Below the pieces are notes generated by a model. It did not search any database. It was not told the origin of the DNA and was given only the letters and a program-made list of their open reading frames with translations. From contig NC_133770.1 in assembly GCF_003597395.2 (NCBI RefSeq), forward strand, positions 28,189,799 to 28,253,798: 64,000 bases of DNA, read 5' to 3'. The DNA is from Chelonoidis abingdonii (Eukaryota > Chordata > Testudines > Testudinidae). A program made the position numbers and the translations under genes. Of this stretch, positions 33,370-45,227 are shown in pieces; the first letter of the stretch is position 1, and every line of letters starts with the position of its first letter.

Positions 33370-35429
33370 ATATTAAGAGAGCTTTAAACTAGGAATTTGG
33401 GGAGATGGTTGGGAGATGTCCAGGATATCTCCACGCCAGAATTTAACCTGGAGAGGGAGCTAAACAAAGAAAGAGGGGATACAGCTGTGGACCAAAGAAT
33501 TGACATAAGGAAGAAGGGTAGTGTACATACCAGACTAACAGGTGATGCTGGTGGTACAATGTCTGCGCATAACGGGGTAAAGAATGTCAGTGAAGCCAAA
33601 CGCCAAAAAAAGTTAAAATTCTGTACACTAAGCGAGGAGCCTAGTACCAAATATGAGAACTGAGCTATTGTCAGGAGTGAAACCGGATATTATAGGGATA
33701 ACAGAAACATGGTGGAAATAGTACCAGGACGGATACAGAATTGAAGGCTATTGCGTTTAGGAAAAGACAGAAATAAAGGCAAAGGTGGGAGTAGCATTAG
33801 CATAAATGATGAGTTAACCTGTAAAAATATAATGAAGGAAGACAGACAGAGTCTGTCGTGCAAAAGATCACACTGGGTAAAAGCTTACTAAGCCTCCCCT
33901 GAGATAGTGTTGGGGTGTGCTCAGACCGCCGGATCTGATTGGATATGGATAGACACTCTTTAATTTTTTAATGAATAAACACCAAGGGGAATCTGTGTGA
34001 CATGGGAGACTTCAACTTCCCAGAATAGACGGAGGACAAGTGCTGCAAGAATAACAGGCTCAGAATTTTTCTGGGATGTGATAGCAATGGATTTCTTCAC
34101 CAAGTAGTTGAGAACCAACAAGAGGGATGCCATTTTAGATTGGTTTGGGTGAGCATGATGGACCTCATAGAAGAAATGGTTGTACGGGACAGTCCCTTGG
34201 TCGACGTGATCATGAACTAATTCATCAAACTAGATGGATAGATAAACAAAAATAGATCGAGGATTGGGTTTCGGCTTCACAAATGCGGAACTTTAAAAGT
34301 TAAAAAATTGTCATGGAATGGATTGGACTGCAGAACTCTGTGACTAAATTCAGAGGGCCTGGGATAGTTCGCAGCTCAGCTAAAGTATCAAAGAAGCCTG
34401 CATCCAAGAAGCGATAAAAACCAGGCAGAGACTGTAAGACCAAGCTGATGACAACATCCTCTAGAGAGTGATCACGAAAACAGACAGCCCCAAGGAGTGA
34501 AAAAGGAGATTACAAGTGAAAGACACAGTATCTCATATCGAAATAAAAGGAAGGAAATATTATAATCTATAATTGAATCTAGCAACAATACTAAAAGGTC
34601 TAATAGCCACATCAAATATAAAGCAAACGAAAGAAAAAAATGACCTGCTATATCACTGAGGGGAAGGAGTAAGATAACCTAAGGAATGCCAATACAATAA
34701 TCTGCCCATCTTTAATAGGCAAAGGAGCGAGGATATGAGAGTGTAAAATGCAATTGAGGAAGAGTAGATATACACATTCAGAGATGAAGAATCAAACTAA
34801 ACAGTTAATGGTACAAAATCGAGGCCTGCGACATACCTCCATCCAACATGATTAAAGGACTGGCACAGAAATTGCCACCCGTCAGAATTTTTATCTAGAA
34901 TTGTAAACCAGAGGGTGTACCAAAAACGACTTGGGGAAATAATGCCCTAAATTATTCCATCTTCAAGAAGGAAAAAAATCGTCCGAGTAACATAGCTGTG
35001 TAGTTTGACGTCTGTAGTATGTAAAGGTCTTGAAAAAATGAAGGAGAAGTAGTAAGACATGATCAATGGTATTTGGACAATTAACTGAAGTTATACTAGA
35101 GGTTAGATAGTGCCAACCAACCTGATCTCCTTCTCGAAGGACAGATTATTGAACAGAAGAATTGCGTAGATCAATACCTCGATTTAGTAGGCATTGACAC
35201 AGTTCCACCATGGGATGATTTAGTTATTAAATGGAAAAGATGAGATAATATAAATGAAAGTGGTTAGGTATGGTAAAGGGGAACCCAACAGTCATACCTG
35301 ATTAGGTGAACTGTCAGCTTGGAAGGGAGTTACTGTGGCTTCCTCAGGATGGTTTTGGGGACCAATCTTTAATTTACCTTTCTTAGACCTTGGCACAGAG
35401 CGGAAGTGCTAATAAAGTTGGCGGATATA
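33370..35429 (+). mobile_element. CR1 LINE, 5' part through reverse transcriptase, indel-rich
   Basis: The stretch follows the CR1 ORF2 order: a start-proximal segment (AACTAGGAATTTGGGGAGAT near 33390), the endonuclease (TGTACACTAAGCGAGGAGCC near 33622, GGGATAACAGAAACATGGTG near 33696, GACATGGGAGACTTCAACTT near 33999), a linker, then the polymerase (AACCAACCTGATCTCCTTCT near 35115, TAATAAAGTTGGCGGATATA near 35410 where the F-A-D-D motif belongs). No long frame survives. The breaks are mostly single-base gains and losses, which is unlike the smooth decay seen at 30.1 kb. Confidence 0.75.
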
Positions 35430-36060
35430 CACAACGGGGGGGAACACATAAGGGGAGTGTCGGCAGGGCTACGCCAAAAGTTAAAATGTCTGTACACTAA
35501 TGCGAGGAGCCTAGGTACAAAATGGAGGAACTGGAGCTATTGGTGCAGGAGTGAAACCGGATATATAGGGATAACAGAAACATGGTGGAATAGTAGTCAT
35601 GGACTGGTACAGATATTGAAGGCTATGTGCTGTTTAGGAAAAGACAGAAATAAAGGCAAAGGTGGGAGTAGCATTGACATCAATGATGAGGTTAACCTGT
35701 AAAGAAATAAGAAAGTGAAGGGAGACAGACAGAGTCTGTCTGGTGCAAAAGATCACACTGGGTAGAAAGCTTACTAAGCCTCCCCTGAGATGTCTTGGGG
35801 TGTGCACAGACCGCCGGGACTGATTTGGATATGGATAGACCTCTTTAATTTTTAATGAAGTAAACACCAAGGGGGAATTGTGTGACATGGGAGACTTCAA
35901 CTTCCCAGATATAGACTGGAGGACAAGTGCTTGCAAGAATAACAGGGCTACGAATTTTCTGGATGTTGATAGCAGATGGTTCTTCACCAAGTAGTTGAAG
36001 AACCAACAGAGGGGATGCCATTTTAGATTGGTTTTTGGATGGGATGTTGGATGGGATGGG
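35430..36060 (+). pseudogene. Second copy of the CR1 endonuclease segment
   Basis: This segment repeats the endonuclease part of 33.57-34.15 kb almost word for word but with different small indels. Shared blocks are AGTGAAACCGGATAT, AGAAACATGGTGGAA, AAGACAGAAATAAAGGCAAA and GACATGGGAGACTTCAACTT. The ORF at 35406-35702 keeps CLYTNARSLGTKW and IGITETWWNSSHG, typical of the start of the AP-type endonuclease that nicks the target DNA. The copy sits after the polymerase of the upstream element and before a 3' untranslated region, an order that an intact CR1 does not have. Confidence 0.75.
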
Positions 36061-36417
36061 ATGAGAGTTACTCCAGAGAATTTTTTCCTGACTGCTGGCT
36101 GGGGAGCCTTGCCCACATGCTCAGGGTTTAGCTGATTGCCATATTTGGGGTCGGGAAGGAATTTTCCTCCAGGGCAGATTGGCAGAGGCTCTGGAGGTTT
36201 TTTTGCCTTCTCCTGCAGCGTGCGGCATGGGTCACTTGCTGGTGGATTCTCTGCTTGAGGTCTTCAAACCACAATTTGAGGACTTCAATAACTCAGACAT
36301 AGGTTAGGGGTTTTTATAGAAGTGGATGGGTAGGGTTATGTGGCCTGCTTTGTGCAGGAGGTCAGACTAGAGGATCATATTGGTCCCTTCTGACCTATGA
36401 GTCTATGAGTATGGCCC
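36061..36417 (+). repeat. CR1 3' untranslated region and end
   Basis: The segment contains CCACATGCTCAGGGTTTAGC, GGTCGGGAAGGAATTTTCCT, CAGGGCAGATTGGCAGAGGC, ACTCAGACATAGGTTAGGGG and ends CTTCTGACCTATGAGTCTAT. This is the 3' untranslated region of a turtle-type CR1 subfamily and closes the composite element. It is far better preserved than the coding part to its left. Confidence 0.8.
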
Positions 36418-37325
36418 TAATCTTGATCCTAGGGAGGCTTCTAATCCCTTTGCACAGAAAGGTTGAGACCAAACACCTGCTGGCTTTCCCACAGGTAGTC
36501 AGCTATGGCAAGTCTGGGTGCAACCAGCTGAAAGGGGTGAGCCCAGGCACGCAGGGTAAATCATACCCACAATGGCTAGCTGCATATGCTTAGAGCATGA
36601 GAGACAGAGCTTCCCTTCTTTTTTCTGCTTCCTGCAAAGTCCAGTGGCCATTTGGATCATGCAGCAGCTGTGAAAACAAACCTTAGCCAGCAGACCTCTT
36701 CTGCTTTCCTGGAGGGAAGCTGGAAACAACTGAGCAGCAGAGCTATTTGTGGCTGCTCTAAGCACTGGACATCAAAATCTTTATCCAGGCTGGCTCCCTG
36801 CTTAACTGATGGCAACAGGAGAAACAATCTCTGCTGGTGTGGACTGAAGCAGCATCCTGAAATAAGAAATATCAACAACATGCATCTAGCAGGGACTGCT
36901 ACAAACACAATATTAAGGCATAGTGCATTTGCAGCATCACTGAGAGTTAGAGAATGCACAGCAAAACTTGAGGTGCTGGCCATCGGCTTGCAGAGCCAAG
37001 TTGTTGATCTAGTGAAATGGTACAGCTGCCTGGCCTGAAAAGGTTCAGGAAATGAAGATGCAAGATGAAAAAAGAAAAGGAGTTAATGAGCCAAATTTAT
37101 TTTGTATTTACACTGGTGCTACTTTATTTAACGATGAAACAACTACACTGAAGGCCATCTACTTATTTTGGTTTATACCACCTTAGTTGAGAACAGAATT
37201 AGTCCCAAAGTTTTTCCTTTTTTAAAAATCATATTCCTGAAGTTTATTTTTAAAAAGAAATACTGTTATACTCAGTAGGAATAGGCATCTGGTAATTACC
37301 AGGAGCCTGATTCTTCAGCTACTCT
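36418..37325. other. Unassigned sequence
   Basis: No repeat ends are seen. Overlapping opposite-strand ORFs of 128 and 108 aa (36652-37038 plus, 36657-36983 minus) have no recognisable domain and are most likely chance in a GC-moderate stretch. Confidence 0.4.
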
Positions 37326-37333
37326 ATACCCAC

Positions 37334-37630
37334 CAGGGGCGGCTCCAGGTATCAGCACGTCAATCGCATGCTTGGGGCAGCAAGCCACTGGAGGCGCTCT
37401 GCCGGTCGCTGCAAGGGTGGCAGGCAGGCTGCCTTCGGTGGCTTGCCTGCTGAAGGTCCGCTGGTCCCGCAGCTTCAGCAGACCTCCCGCAGGTGTGCCT
37501 GCGGAGGGTCTGCTGGTCCCACGGCTTCGGTGGACTGAAGCCACAGGACCAGTGGACCCTCCGCAGGCTCACTGCTGAAGGCAACTTGCCTGCTGTGCTT
37601 GGGGTGGCAAAATGCCTAGAGCCGCCCCTG
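37334..37630. mobile_element. Non-autonomous hAT element, 297 bp
   Basis: The ends CAGGGGCGGCTCCAGG and, inverted, CAGGGGCGGCTCTAGG are near-perfect terminal repeats. The flanks ATACCCAC (37326-37333) and ATGCCCAC (37631-37638) are an 8-bp target duplication with one mismatch, the hAT signature. The interior is GC-rich and itself nearly palindromic around CCCGCAGGTGTGCCTGCGGA. Four ORFs crossing it are by-products. It is related in its ends to the elements at 55.2 and 56.6 kb. Confidence 0.9.
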
Positions 37631-37638
37631 ATGCCCAC

Positions 37639-40484
37639 AACTATAACAACAGGCATCAGAGGCAGTTTCTTGATTTGATTGGCTATAGCACCAGGCCCTA
37701 AGACATTTCCTGGAAAGCTTGTTTTCCCTGGCACCTGCAAATGCACAGAAATTAATAGTAAAAGTGATGGCTATGGTGATGTGTCATGGGGGATCTCCAG
37801 CCACCAGTCCACTGACAAAGATGTCAGAGGACGTGCATAGTCAGACAAAGCATCTGCATGTACATGTATGGTATGCTGCCTTGCTCACTGAGAAGCATAT
37901 GATTAAATCTGGGTTTTGTCATCAAGTTCCCTTCCATCTATGCTTTCAGTAACATTGTCAGATAGAGAAAGTAAGTAGTCTTCACAGCTTCTCCCTGTGC
38001 CTGTTCTACAGGTGGATAGAGAACTTTTAGCCTTAGGGGCTATCAATCAAACACATTTCCCAAACATTACATTCAACTGTACAATTTTAACAGAAGAAAT
38101 AAATATCACAACTAATAATACTTTCTACCAGTACAATTCTGCCTTGCAGTAGGGGACTAAGAAAACAGACACATTTAATGTTTGCTCTTTTAGCTAACGT
38201 GCTGAATGAAAGGTGGCACTCCTTTTTTCATTGCTGAGCGTTGCCTAGCAATATATTACATTGACATTGAACAAATGCGTAATAGTAAATATTATGGTTT
38301 CATCTAGCATTTCAGCCATGAAAATAAACTGTAAAACGGAGTTCGCATAACAGATACTGGGGTCAAAGACCACTCGAGGAGGCATTCTGAACCACTACAA
38401 TACACTTCACATAGAAAGTGATTCTTTATTGGAACATGTTATGAGTCATGGCAATTCATAACACTGTTCTCTGGAAAATTCCATTCTTAGCAGACATTAC
38501 ACATAGAGTGCGTAGATTTTGATTAAATGAGACATAAAAGTACCCCACCAATTATAGCAGAGACATTTCTTATCTTTTCTAAAATTGACAGACACTTACT
38601 ATTTCCCAGAAAATAAATAAGGTAATATAAAATGAAGCATTTACAATTCTTGGCAGGGCAGTTAAAATGAATATGACTGTATACGGAAGTTGGTTAGACT
38701 GTCTATTTAATGTCATTTTAAAGATTTTAGTCTTATTCATGATTTATGCATAACATGTATTGCAACTTGCTGGTCTGTTCTATAAATACATTTCTAATTT
38801 GAATTAAGATCATGTGTTATCTGTGCCTGTTAGATATTTTACAGTTTTGTACTCACTTTCAGTCCCAGCAAACCACAGAGCCTTTTTGCATTTCAGATTT
38901 AGCTAAAAATATTCACCCATTAAATTACCAATCTTTAAAAGTAGCTCCCTGATTTTGCTGATTAACTTTTCAGAAACAAGTGTGCTTTCCGAAAAGTTAA
39001 AATTAAACAGATTTTTAGAAAAACCTGAACATTTTTAAGCTAGAGAGGCAATTACTGGCATAAAATAATAAAAAAATAAAATACAGAACACCATTAGAGA
39101 AAGGAACTTGAAATAGCAATGTATTTTTTTAAAATCTTGTAATATAAAAACCTTCCTTTTGATTCAGTGGCAACATGGTGATATTTCTAAATGAATGGTC
39201 ACAAATTAGTAGACAGGAATTGCTTTTGATTCCTTTCAAATAGAGATGCAGAAGGTTATGTATCACTATGTATACAATTTCTGGTTAGTCAGGGCCCATT
39301 CCCGCAGCCTCTAATTGGCTGACTAACCCCAGTGACATCATTGATGGAACTATGTTGAAGAGCTGTAGGATCGCTATATGCCGATAAGTGAAAGTTTGTA
39401 ATCATATGTAGCCTAAATCTTGTGCTCACATAGGGCTATGTCCTGCCCTTGTTACTCTGGTTAAGTAGTACTTTATGGCACAAGTATGGTACCACTTAAA
39501 CTGAGCATAAGTGGCAGAATCTGGCCCTTCCTATAGGGTATGTTCTTCGTTTAAAACTTGAAGATTAAAATATCTTCAAAATTAAAGCCTGAGAACAAGC
39601 CATGGGCTGTTACTATTCATAGGCTGAGAAATATTGCCATTGGTACAACCTTTTAATCTTTGACATCTTTAGAACCTATTTTAACTACAAGCTGATATGT
39701 AAAGAAAGCTACAGGGACTTACATTTGTAAATTTAGGTCTGCCAGTACCATTAAAATTCCAACAGGAAAAAGATCATAGTACAGCCTGGCAGCAAATGAC
39801 TATGCAAACAAAATAGCAGGTTGCCCCTTTAAGAGAAAATGTGAATTCAGTGGCTTCTCCTGCTGAATTACCTATGTGTTAACCAAAAGAAATTCTTGGC
39901 CATCACCTTTTTAACACGCTGTTATGGCTTTATAATTTGTAAAGATTGGACATCTAACAGTAAACTGTGCTAGCAACCAGTAAAGCAAATAAAAAAAGAA
40001 GAAAGCTGAAGGCATCAGTGGAAACATGTAATGGAGCATGTAGATATGCATTTGATGACAGTTTGGAGATTACGTGCCAAGCAATTAAATATTGCTTAGC
40101 TGATAGTAACTGCAGATGCAGCCATAAATTATTGATGATGGACTTAAATGGCAAATAATGGTAGGCTGCAGACTGTCACAGATGACCACTGTATAGTAAT
40201 CATCATTGACATGCCCTCCTTGACCCTTTTAAATAAAGAACAGTGGTAAATTTAAAAAAAAATGAAAAGGAAAAAGGGGTTGCAGGGGAAGAACTTGTAT
40301 CCAAATGCTCTGATGTGTCAGGCAGGACATGGGAACAATTAACCCCAACCTTTCTCTCCCCTCTGTATGAGAAATGTATTGCTCAGAACAAGCAATGTTC
40401 TGTTTGTCTCCCTAAATGATGCTAAAATAGAAAGGAATGTAATAAGCTTTAAGAGGCAGATCTGGCCTTGGAATCTATGAATCT
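37639..40484. other. Unassigned AT-rich sequence
   Basis: No gene is recognised. It contains one palindromic MITE relic at 39432-39529. A 10-bp inverted repeat TTAACTTTTC / GAAAAGTTAA lies at 38962-39000. Confidence 0.45.
39432..39529. repeat. Palindromic MITE relic
   Basis: Left AGGGCTATGTCCTGCCCTTG and right AAGTGGCAGAATCTGGCCCT are imperfect inverted ends. The inner words GGTTAAGTAGTACTTTATGG and GGTACCACTTAAACTGAGCA also pair. Confidence 0.5.
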
Positions 40485-40680
40485 ATTACTTCAATGGGCT
40501 TCAGAAGGGACCATTGTGATAATCTAATCTGACCTCCTGTGTAATACAGGCCACAGAACATCTGCAAAATAATTCCTAAAGCATATCTAGCAAGTCATTG
40601 TAAAAATTCCCACTTGCTTCAAAGGGCTTTGAAGCAGGTTCCAAGTGAAATCATTTCATTAAACACCTTTAGGCTGAACC
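40485..40680 (-). repeat. CR1 LINE 3' end, minus strand
   Basis: The inverse CR1 terminus GAATCTATGAATCTATTACT is followed by AGAAGGGACCATTGTGATAA, TCTAATCTGACCTCCTGTGT and ACAGGCCACAGAACATCTGC. The 3' end with its ATTCATAGATTC-type tail is at the left; the copy decays near 40680. Confidence 0.75.
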
Positions 40681-41177
40681 CTGTGTAGGGGGCAGTGTAA
40701 TGGTTCTTGGGATACCCAGGATTATGGGTCACCTTGTTACCCCTGACTCCAAGGGAGACTTGCTTGTGCTTAACTGGGTATCGAGAAGCTTAACTCCCTG
40801 ACCCAAGCAGCCTGATAGCAACCCAAGCAATCTCCTCTTGGTTCTGCCAGCCCTTACTTTGCCTTGCAGGTTAATAATAGGTTCACCCCACCCCAAGCCC
40901 TTTTGAAGTGTCCCCCTGTAGCATCCAGCCTCTTATCCACTGAATGCTCAGAGAAATTCCAGGCCTGCTATCCCCAAGGGAACAGTGTACGCACCAGCTT
41001 GCATGATTCAACTCAGGATCAGCACCTAGTTTAGTATCACAGCACTTCGATATATTTATATTGAAAACAAGGATAAGTTTGATACCAAATATTCAAGATT
41101 CAAGAGATGGTGAGTAAGGATAATGGAAACAAATTGATACATATAAAAGAAAATCATAACATGCTTTCTGGAGACTC

Positions 41178-41268
41178 AACTTAATTTAGCAGGCTAACTT
41201 CCAATCTGAAGTTATCTTATCTCACCCAAAGTAACTTCAGATTGGAAGTTAGCCTGCTAAATTAAGTT
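41178..41268. repeat. Perfect 37-bp inverted repeat
   Basis: Arms 41178-41214 and 41232-41268 match at every position and enclose a 17-nt loop (TCTTATCTCACCCAAAG). A perfect arm this long in otherwise decayed sequence implies recent origin, conversion or selection. Confidence 0.95.
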
Positions 41269-41295
41269 TACATTAAGTTTAAATTAAGTTGCTGG

Positions 41296-41416
41296 ACTAT
41301 ATTTGAGGAACAAAGAAGCCACCCCCTATGATCCTGCACCTGTTTGCTAGGTGCAGGATCATGGTGGGAGGAGGGGAGGGAAGGAGCAGGCGGGTTCTTT
41401 GTTCCTCAAATATAGT
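41296..41416. repeat. Compound hairpin
   Basis: Outer arms of 22 bp (41296-41317 and 41395-41416; ACTATATTTGAGGAACAAAG and its complement) enclose inner arms of 14 bp (41328-41341 and 41349-41362; ATGATCCTGCACCT and AGGTGCAGGATCAT) with a 7-nt loop. It lies 27 bp from the 37-bp inverted repeat. Confidence 0.9.
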
Positions 41417-41811
41417 TCAGCAAACCATCTTAAGATATACTTCAGAGAAGTTCTTTCCCCACCATGTGTATACCTATTAGTTCCTTTCTGCAATTCTTAC
41501 AATTCTTCATCTGCTTCAGCTTCAATGCATGCTGGAAGACCCATTGTGAATGAGACAATACTTAACTTTCCTGTTGAAATGTGAGACAGGTGATTAAACA
41601 TGCATTGTCTCATGGGAAACCTGTTCCTCTACCTCTGCTGTGACACAGACCCTACAGACATATTTTCAGTGTACATACATAACTCCTTGTATAGTATGCG
41701 TACATACATTTCACAACATTAACAGTGGACCAGTGTAACCTTGGTTTTCATTTAAGACCTCACATTTCATTCGTTGGTGAACCACAATGTACACACCAGA
41801 ATCGGGATAAG

Positions 41812-43281
41812 TCTAACGTTGGCACCGGGCAAATTAGTCAAAACAATAGTTAAGAATAAAATTGTCAGACACACAGAAAAACCAACTGTTCAGCAATAGT
41901 CAACATGGTTTCTTTAAAGGGAAATCATGTCTTACTAATCTATTAGAGTTCTTTGAAGTAGTCAACAAACGTGGACAAGGGGGAATCCAGTGGACATAGT
42001 GTACTTAGATTTCCAGAAATTCCTTTGACAAGGTCCCTCACCAAAGGATCTTATGTAAATTAAGCTGTCATGGGATAAAAGGGAAGGTCCTTTCATGGAT
42101 TGAGAACTGGTTAAAATACAGAGAACAAAGAGTAGGAATTAATGGTAAATTCTCAGAATGGAGAGGGGTAATTAGTGGTGTTTCCCCAAGGGTCAGTCTT
42201 AGGACCAATCCTATTCAATTTATTCATAAATGATCTGGAGAAAGGGGTAAACTATGAGGTGGCAAAGTTTGCAGATGATACTAAACTACTCAAGATAGTT
42301 AAGACCAAAGCAGATTGTGAAGAACTTCAAAAAGATCTCACAAAACTAAGTGATTGAGCAACAAAATGTCAAATGAAATTTAATATGGATAAATGTAAAG
42401 TAATGCACATTGGAAAAAATAACCCCAACTATAACATACAATATTTATGGGGGCTAATTTAGCAACAACAAGTCAGGAAAGATCTGGAGTCATCGTGGAT
42501 AGTTCTCTGAAGATGTCCATGCAGTGTGCAGAGGCGGTTCAAAAATAGCAACAGGATATTAGAGAATCATTAAAAAGGGGATAGAAGAATAAGACTGAGA
42601 ATATATTATGCCTGTATATAAAATCATGGTACGCCGCACATCCTTGACTACTGTGGTACAGATGTGGTTCTCCTCACCTCAAAAAAAAAGATATTCTAGC
42701 ACTAGAAAAGGTTCATAAAAGGGAACTAAATGATTAGGGGGTTTGGAGAGGTCCCATAGGAGAAAGATTTAAAGAGGGGGTTAGGTCGGCAGTTTGGAAA
42801 GAGGGACTAAGGGGGATTGATAGGGTATATTATAAATCATGAGTGATGTGGAGTGGATAGGAAAAGTTATTTACTTATTCCATAATACAAGAACTAAGGG
42901 TCACCAAAAAAAAAATTAATAGGTAGCAGGTTTAAAACAATAAAAGGAAAAGTTCTTCACGCAGCGCACAGTCAACTTGTGGAACTCCTCACCTGAGGAG
43001 GTTGTGAAGGCTAGGGCTATAACAGCATTTAAAAGAGAACTGGATAAATTCATAGTGGTGAAGTCCATAAATGACTATTAGCCAGGATGGGTAAAGAATG
43101 GTGTCCCTAGTCCATTTGTCAGAGAATGGAGATGGAGACGGATGGCAGGAGAGAGATCACTTGATCATTGCCTGTTAGCTTCACTCCCTCTGGGGCACCT
43201 GGCAGTGGCCACTGTCGGTAGACAGATACTGGGCTAGATGGACCTTTGATCTGACCCAGTACAACCGTTCTTATGTTCTTG
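41812..43281 (+). mobile_element. 5'-truncated CR1 LINE
   Basis: The element enters in the polymerase (CAATAGTCAACATGGTTTCT, AAGGGAAATCATGTCTTACT) and ends in the CR1 terminus GATACTGGGCTAGATGGACC with the tail ACCGTTCTTATGTTCTTG. The ORF at 42175-42357 keeps [20 protein letters not shown] and an intact F-A-D-D motif (42268-42279). Downstream the frame is broken many times, but the C-terminal region and a full 3' untranslated region can be followed. A different CR1 subfamily from the 36.4-kb copy, judged by its TTCTTATG tail. Confidence 0.85.
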
Positions 43282-43854
43282 TAACCCCCTTGGCAGCTGA
43301 CATTGAGGGTTTCTTGGGTCACAGGCAGTACCTAGGTGAGTCACTCCTGAAAGTTCCCCACATAAACCCCAGAGAGGCACAATTCCTCCCCTGTTCCAAA
43401 GGGAGAATAGTTTACTACAGAGCCAAGCATACTCTAACTTCATGCTCAGACAGCTTTGCTGCCCAGCATGTGAGAGATGGAGGCATGGATCTGTTCACTC
43501 TCCACCCATCTGCCACCCACTTGTTTGTGGACAAAGCATATAAAGGAGCCTGAAACAGGAGGGGGAACTTTCACTGTACCAGTTAAAGAGGTGGGGGTCG
43601 TGTAGGGAGTGCTGCTGCTCCAACCTAGTGAGAGGAGGGGTAGTTCTCCCTCTGTTTTTAGCAGAGGTGAGGTAGCTGCACTTCCTCCCATTCCTTTCAA
43701 CCCTGGGAAAGGGGAAGTCTCCAGGACAGCATTCCTACTTTCTCACATCACCCCAATAATCCAGTAACAATTGGCATCATTCCTGTGCAGCCTTGTAAGA
43801 AGGCACAGAGGCAGTTTACTTACCCTTTACTCTCTATGGCATGGCCACGTAGCA
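43282..43854. other. Unassigned; possible continuation of the LTR-like segment
   Basis: No CR1 or MITE signature. The GACAAAGCATATAAAGGAGC word near 43531 includes a TATA-like box, which would suit an LTR promoter, but no matching ends were found. ORFs on both strands have no recognisable content. Confidence 0.3.
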
Positions 43855-44115
43855 GTATGTCTACACTACCCACCGGATCAGCAGGTAGTGCTCGATCCCT
43901 GAACACACTCCCCGTTGACTCCAGAATTCTGCCAGGGCAAGAGGCGGAAGCGGAGTTGACAGGGGAACATTGGCCATCAATCCCGCATTGTGAGGATGCA
44001 AAGTAAGTGGTTCTAAATTGATCTAAGATATGACTTCAGCTACGCTATTCTCATAGCTGAAGTTGCATATCTTAGATCGATCCCCTCTCCCCTCCCCCGA
44101 CCAGTGTAGACCTAT
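43855..44115. mobile_element. MITE with GTCTACACTA ends
   Basis: The left end TATGTCTACACTACCCACCG and, inverted, the right end ATAGGTCTACACTGGTCGGG match. Near the right end AGATATGACTTCAGCTACG and its inverse CATAGCTGAAGTTGCATATC, both next to a TCTAAGAT or ATCTTAGA word, form an internal hairpin. It is related in its ends to the elements at 17.7, 20.2 and 62.9 kb. Confidence 0.75.
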
Positions 44116-44799
44116 TACACTCTGCAATGAGTTGTTCGCCAAAGAATTCCTGAATAAACCACTCCATGCTCACAGGAGTTAACACAAAATCCCCGCACTG
44201 TTTGCCCAGTTTGGATCTGACATAGAGCATACCAATTCTGCTGCTGCCATTCATCATCAGACACTTCTGTTTGGTCCAATACTGAAGCAGTCTTTTGAAA
44301 GTAATATTAAGAGACAGCAATCAGCTGGCAAGTTGATCTGAAAAGCTATGTGAACAGGGATGAAAAGTGAGATGGGGAGATTTTGTGGCTGGAAGGAATG
44401 AAGGAAAATAAAAGTCGCTATTTTTACACTGAATATTACATCATTTCTGCTTTGAAGCATATTTGTGTGACTTCTACAGAGGCTAAATGTCAAATGGCTT
44501 GGCACAGATGTATGGTCCTAATACTATTTGAAACATGTCCACACTTTTTTCCTTTCAAGAAAATCAAGCTAAGAACTTCCGAAGGAGAAACTTTTTTCCT
44601 ACTCCCCTCAAGATTTTGGCTGCTTTCTGGTTCTCTATGCATCAAAATACAGCAATAATAGTTTTCCAGCAAAATTCTGATGTTTAGTGCTTCAAGGCCT
44701 GGACAAAAAAAAACAAAAACAAAAGTGCAGTATATTACAAGAAAGAAGAAGTTAACAGCATTTAGTGACATTCCGAACCTGAGGACGCAACAGGCAAAC
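44116..44799. other. Unassigned AT-rich sequence
   Basis: Several overlapping ORFs on both strands have no recognisable domain. A short AAAAAAAAACAAAAACAAAA run lies near 44705. Confidence 0.4.
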
Positions 44800-44853
44800 A
44801 AAGCAACCCGGCCCACCAGGGGCTTTCCGGTGGACCGGCTTTGAGAACCACTG
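44800..44853. repeat. Right end of a small hAT-type element
   Basis: GGTGGACCGGCTTTGAGAAC followed by CACTG is the right end of a hAT-type MITE family like the complete copy at 57261-57373. The left end is not visible nearby, so this is a fragment. Confidence 0.45.
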
Positions 44854-44865
44854 CTTTAAGAAGCC

Positions 44866-45227
44866 CACTCCCAAGCGGCGAGAGGCACTAGCGACCAGGA
44901 GCGGCTAACAGGGGAGTTTTGCAAAGGATTTTGGAGGGGGTGTGTGATGGGGGCTAGATACACTTAACATTCCTTTAAATTTAAAGCCAAAACCACCCCT
45001 GGATAAAAACAAAAACAACAAAGGAACAAGCTTCATGAGTAAAAAACATAATGCAGGCACAAGTCCAGCAACAGAGAGGGGGCTATCAGGTTTATTGCAC
45101 CCAATGCAGCATGTATGATTACCTGCCCTATGTGTGCATTTGGAGCTAGGAGCTCCTGGCCCTCAGAGACTGTGTACGGGCTTTGGAAACCAAAGTGGCT
45201 GAACTGGAGGAGCTAAGGGAGACAGAG
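44866..45227 (+). repeat. CR1 LINE 5' end with ORF1 coiled-coil part
   Basis: The sequence GGCGAGAGGCACTAGCGACC, GGAGCGGCTAACAGGGGAG, TGTGTGATGGGGGCTAGATA and AACCACCCCTGGATAAAAAC is typical of the CR1 5' untranslated region. Further on (45150-45227) it reads ELLALRDCVRALETKVAELE, a heptad-rich segment like the leucine-zipper part of the CR1 ORF1 RNA-binding protein. It breaks off where a Harbinger-like end begins. Confidence 0.75.

Larger units (their letters stand above)
40690..41811. repeat. LTR-like segment with two hairpins
   Basis: The block from GTGTAATGGTTCTTGGGATA onward has the mixed composition of turtle LTR-type repeats as I remember them, but no coding part is recognisable. It is notable for two strong inverted repeats at 41178-41268 and 41296-41416. 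A CR1 begins at about 41812 and may split the element, with 43282 onward as a possible continuation. The family assignment is tentative. Confidence 0.35.

Noticed and set aside
36652..37038. 128-aa plus-strand ORF and its 108-aa minus-strand partner
   Set aside because: No domain, signal or neighbouring splice context is recognisable. Overlapping opposite-strand ORFs are common by chance.
43531..43550. TATA-like word as a promoter
   Set aside because: A single ATATAAA word without a transcript, gene or defined LTR ends is not enough.
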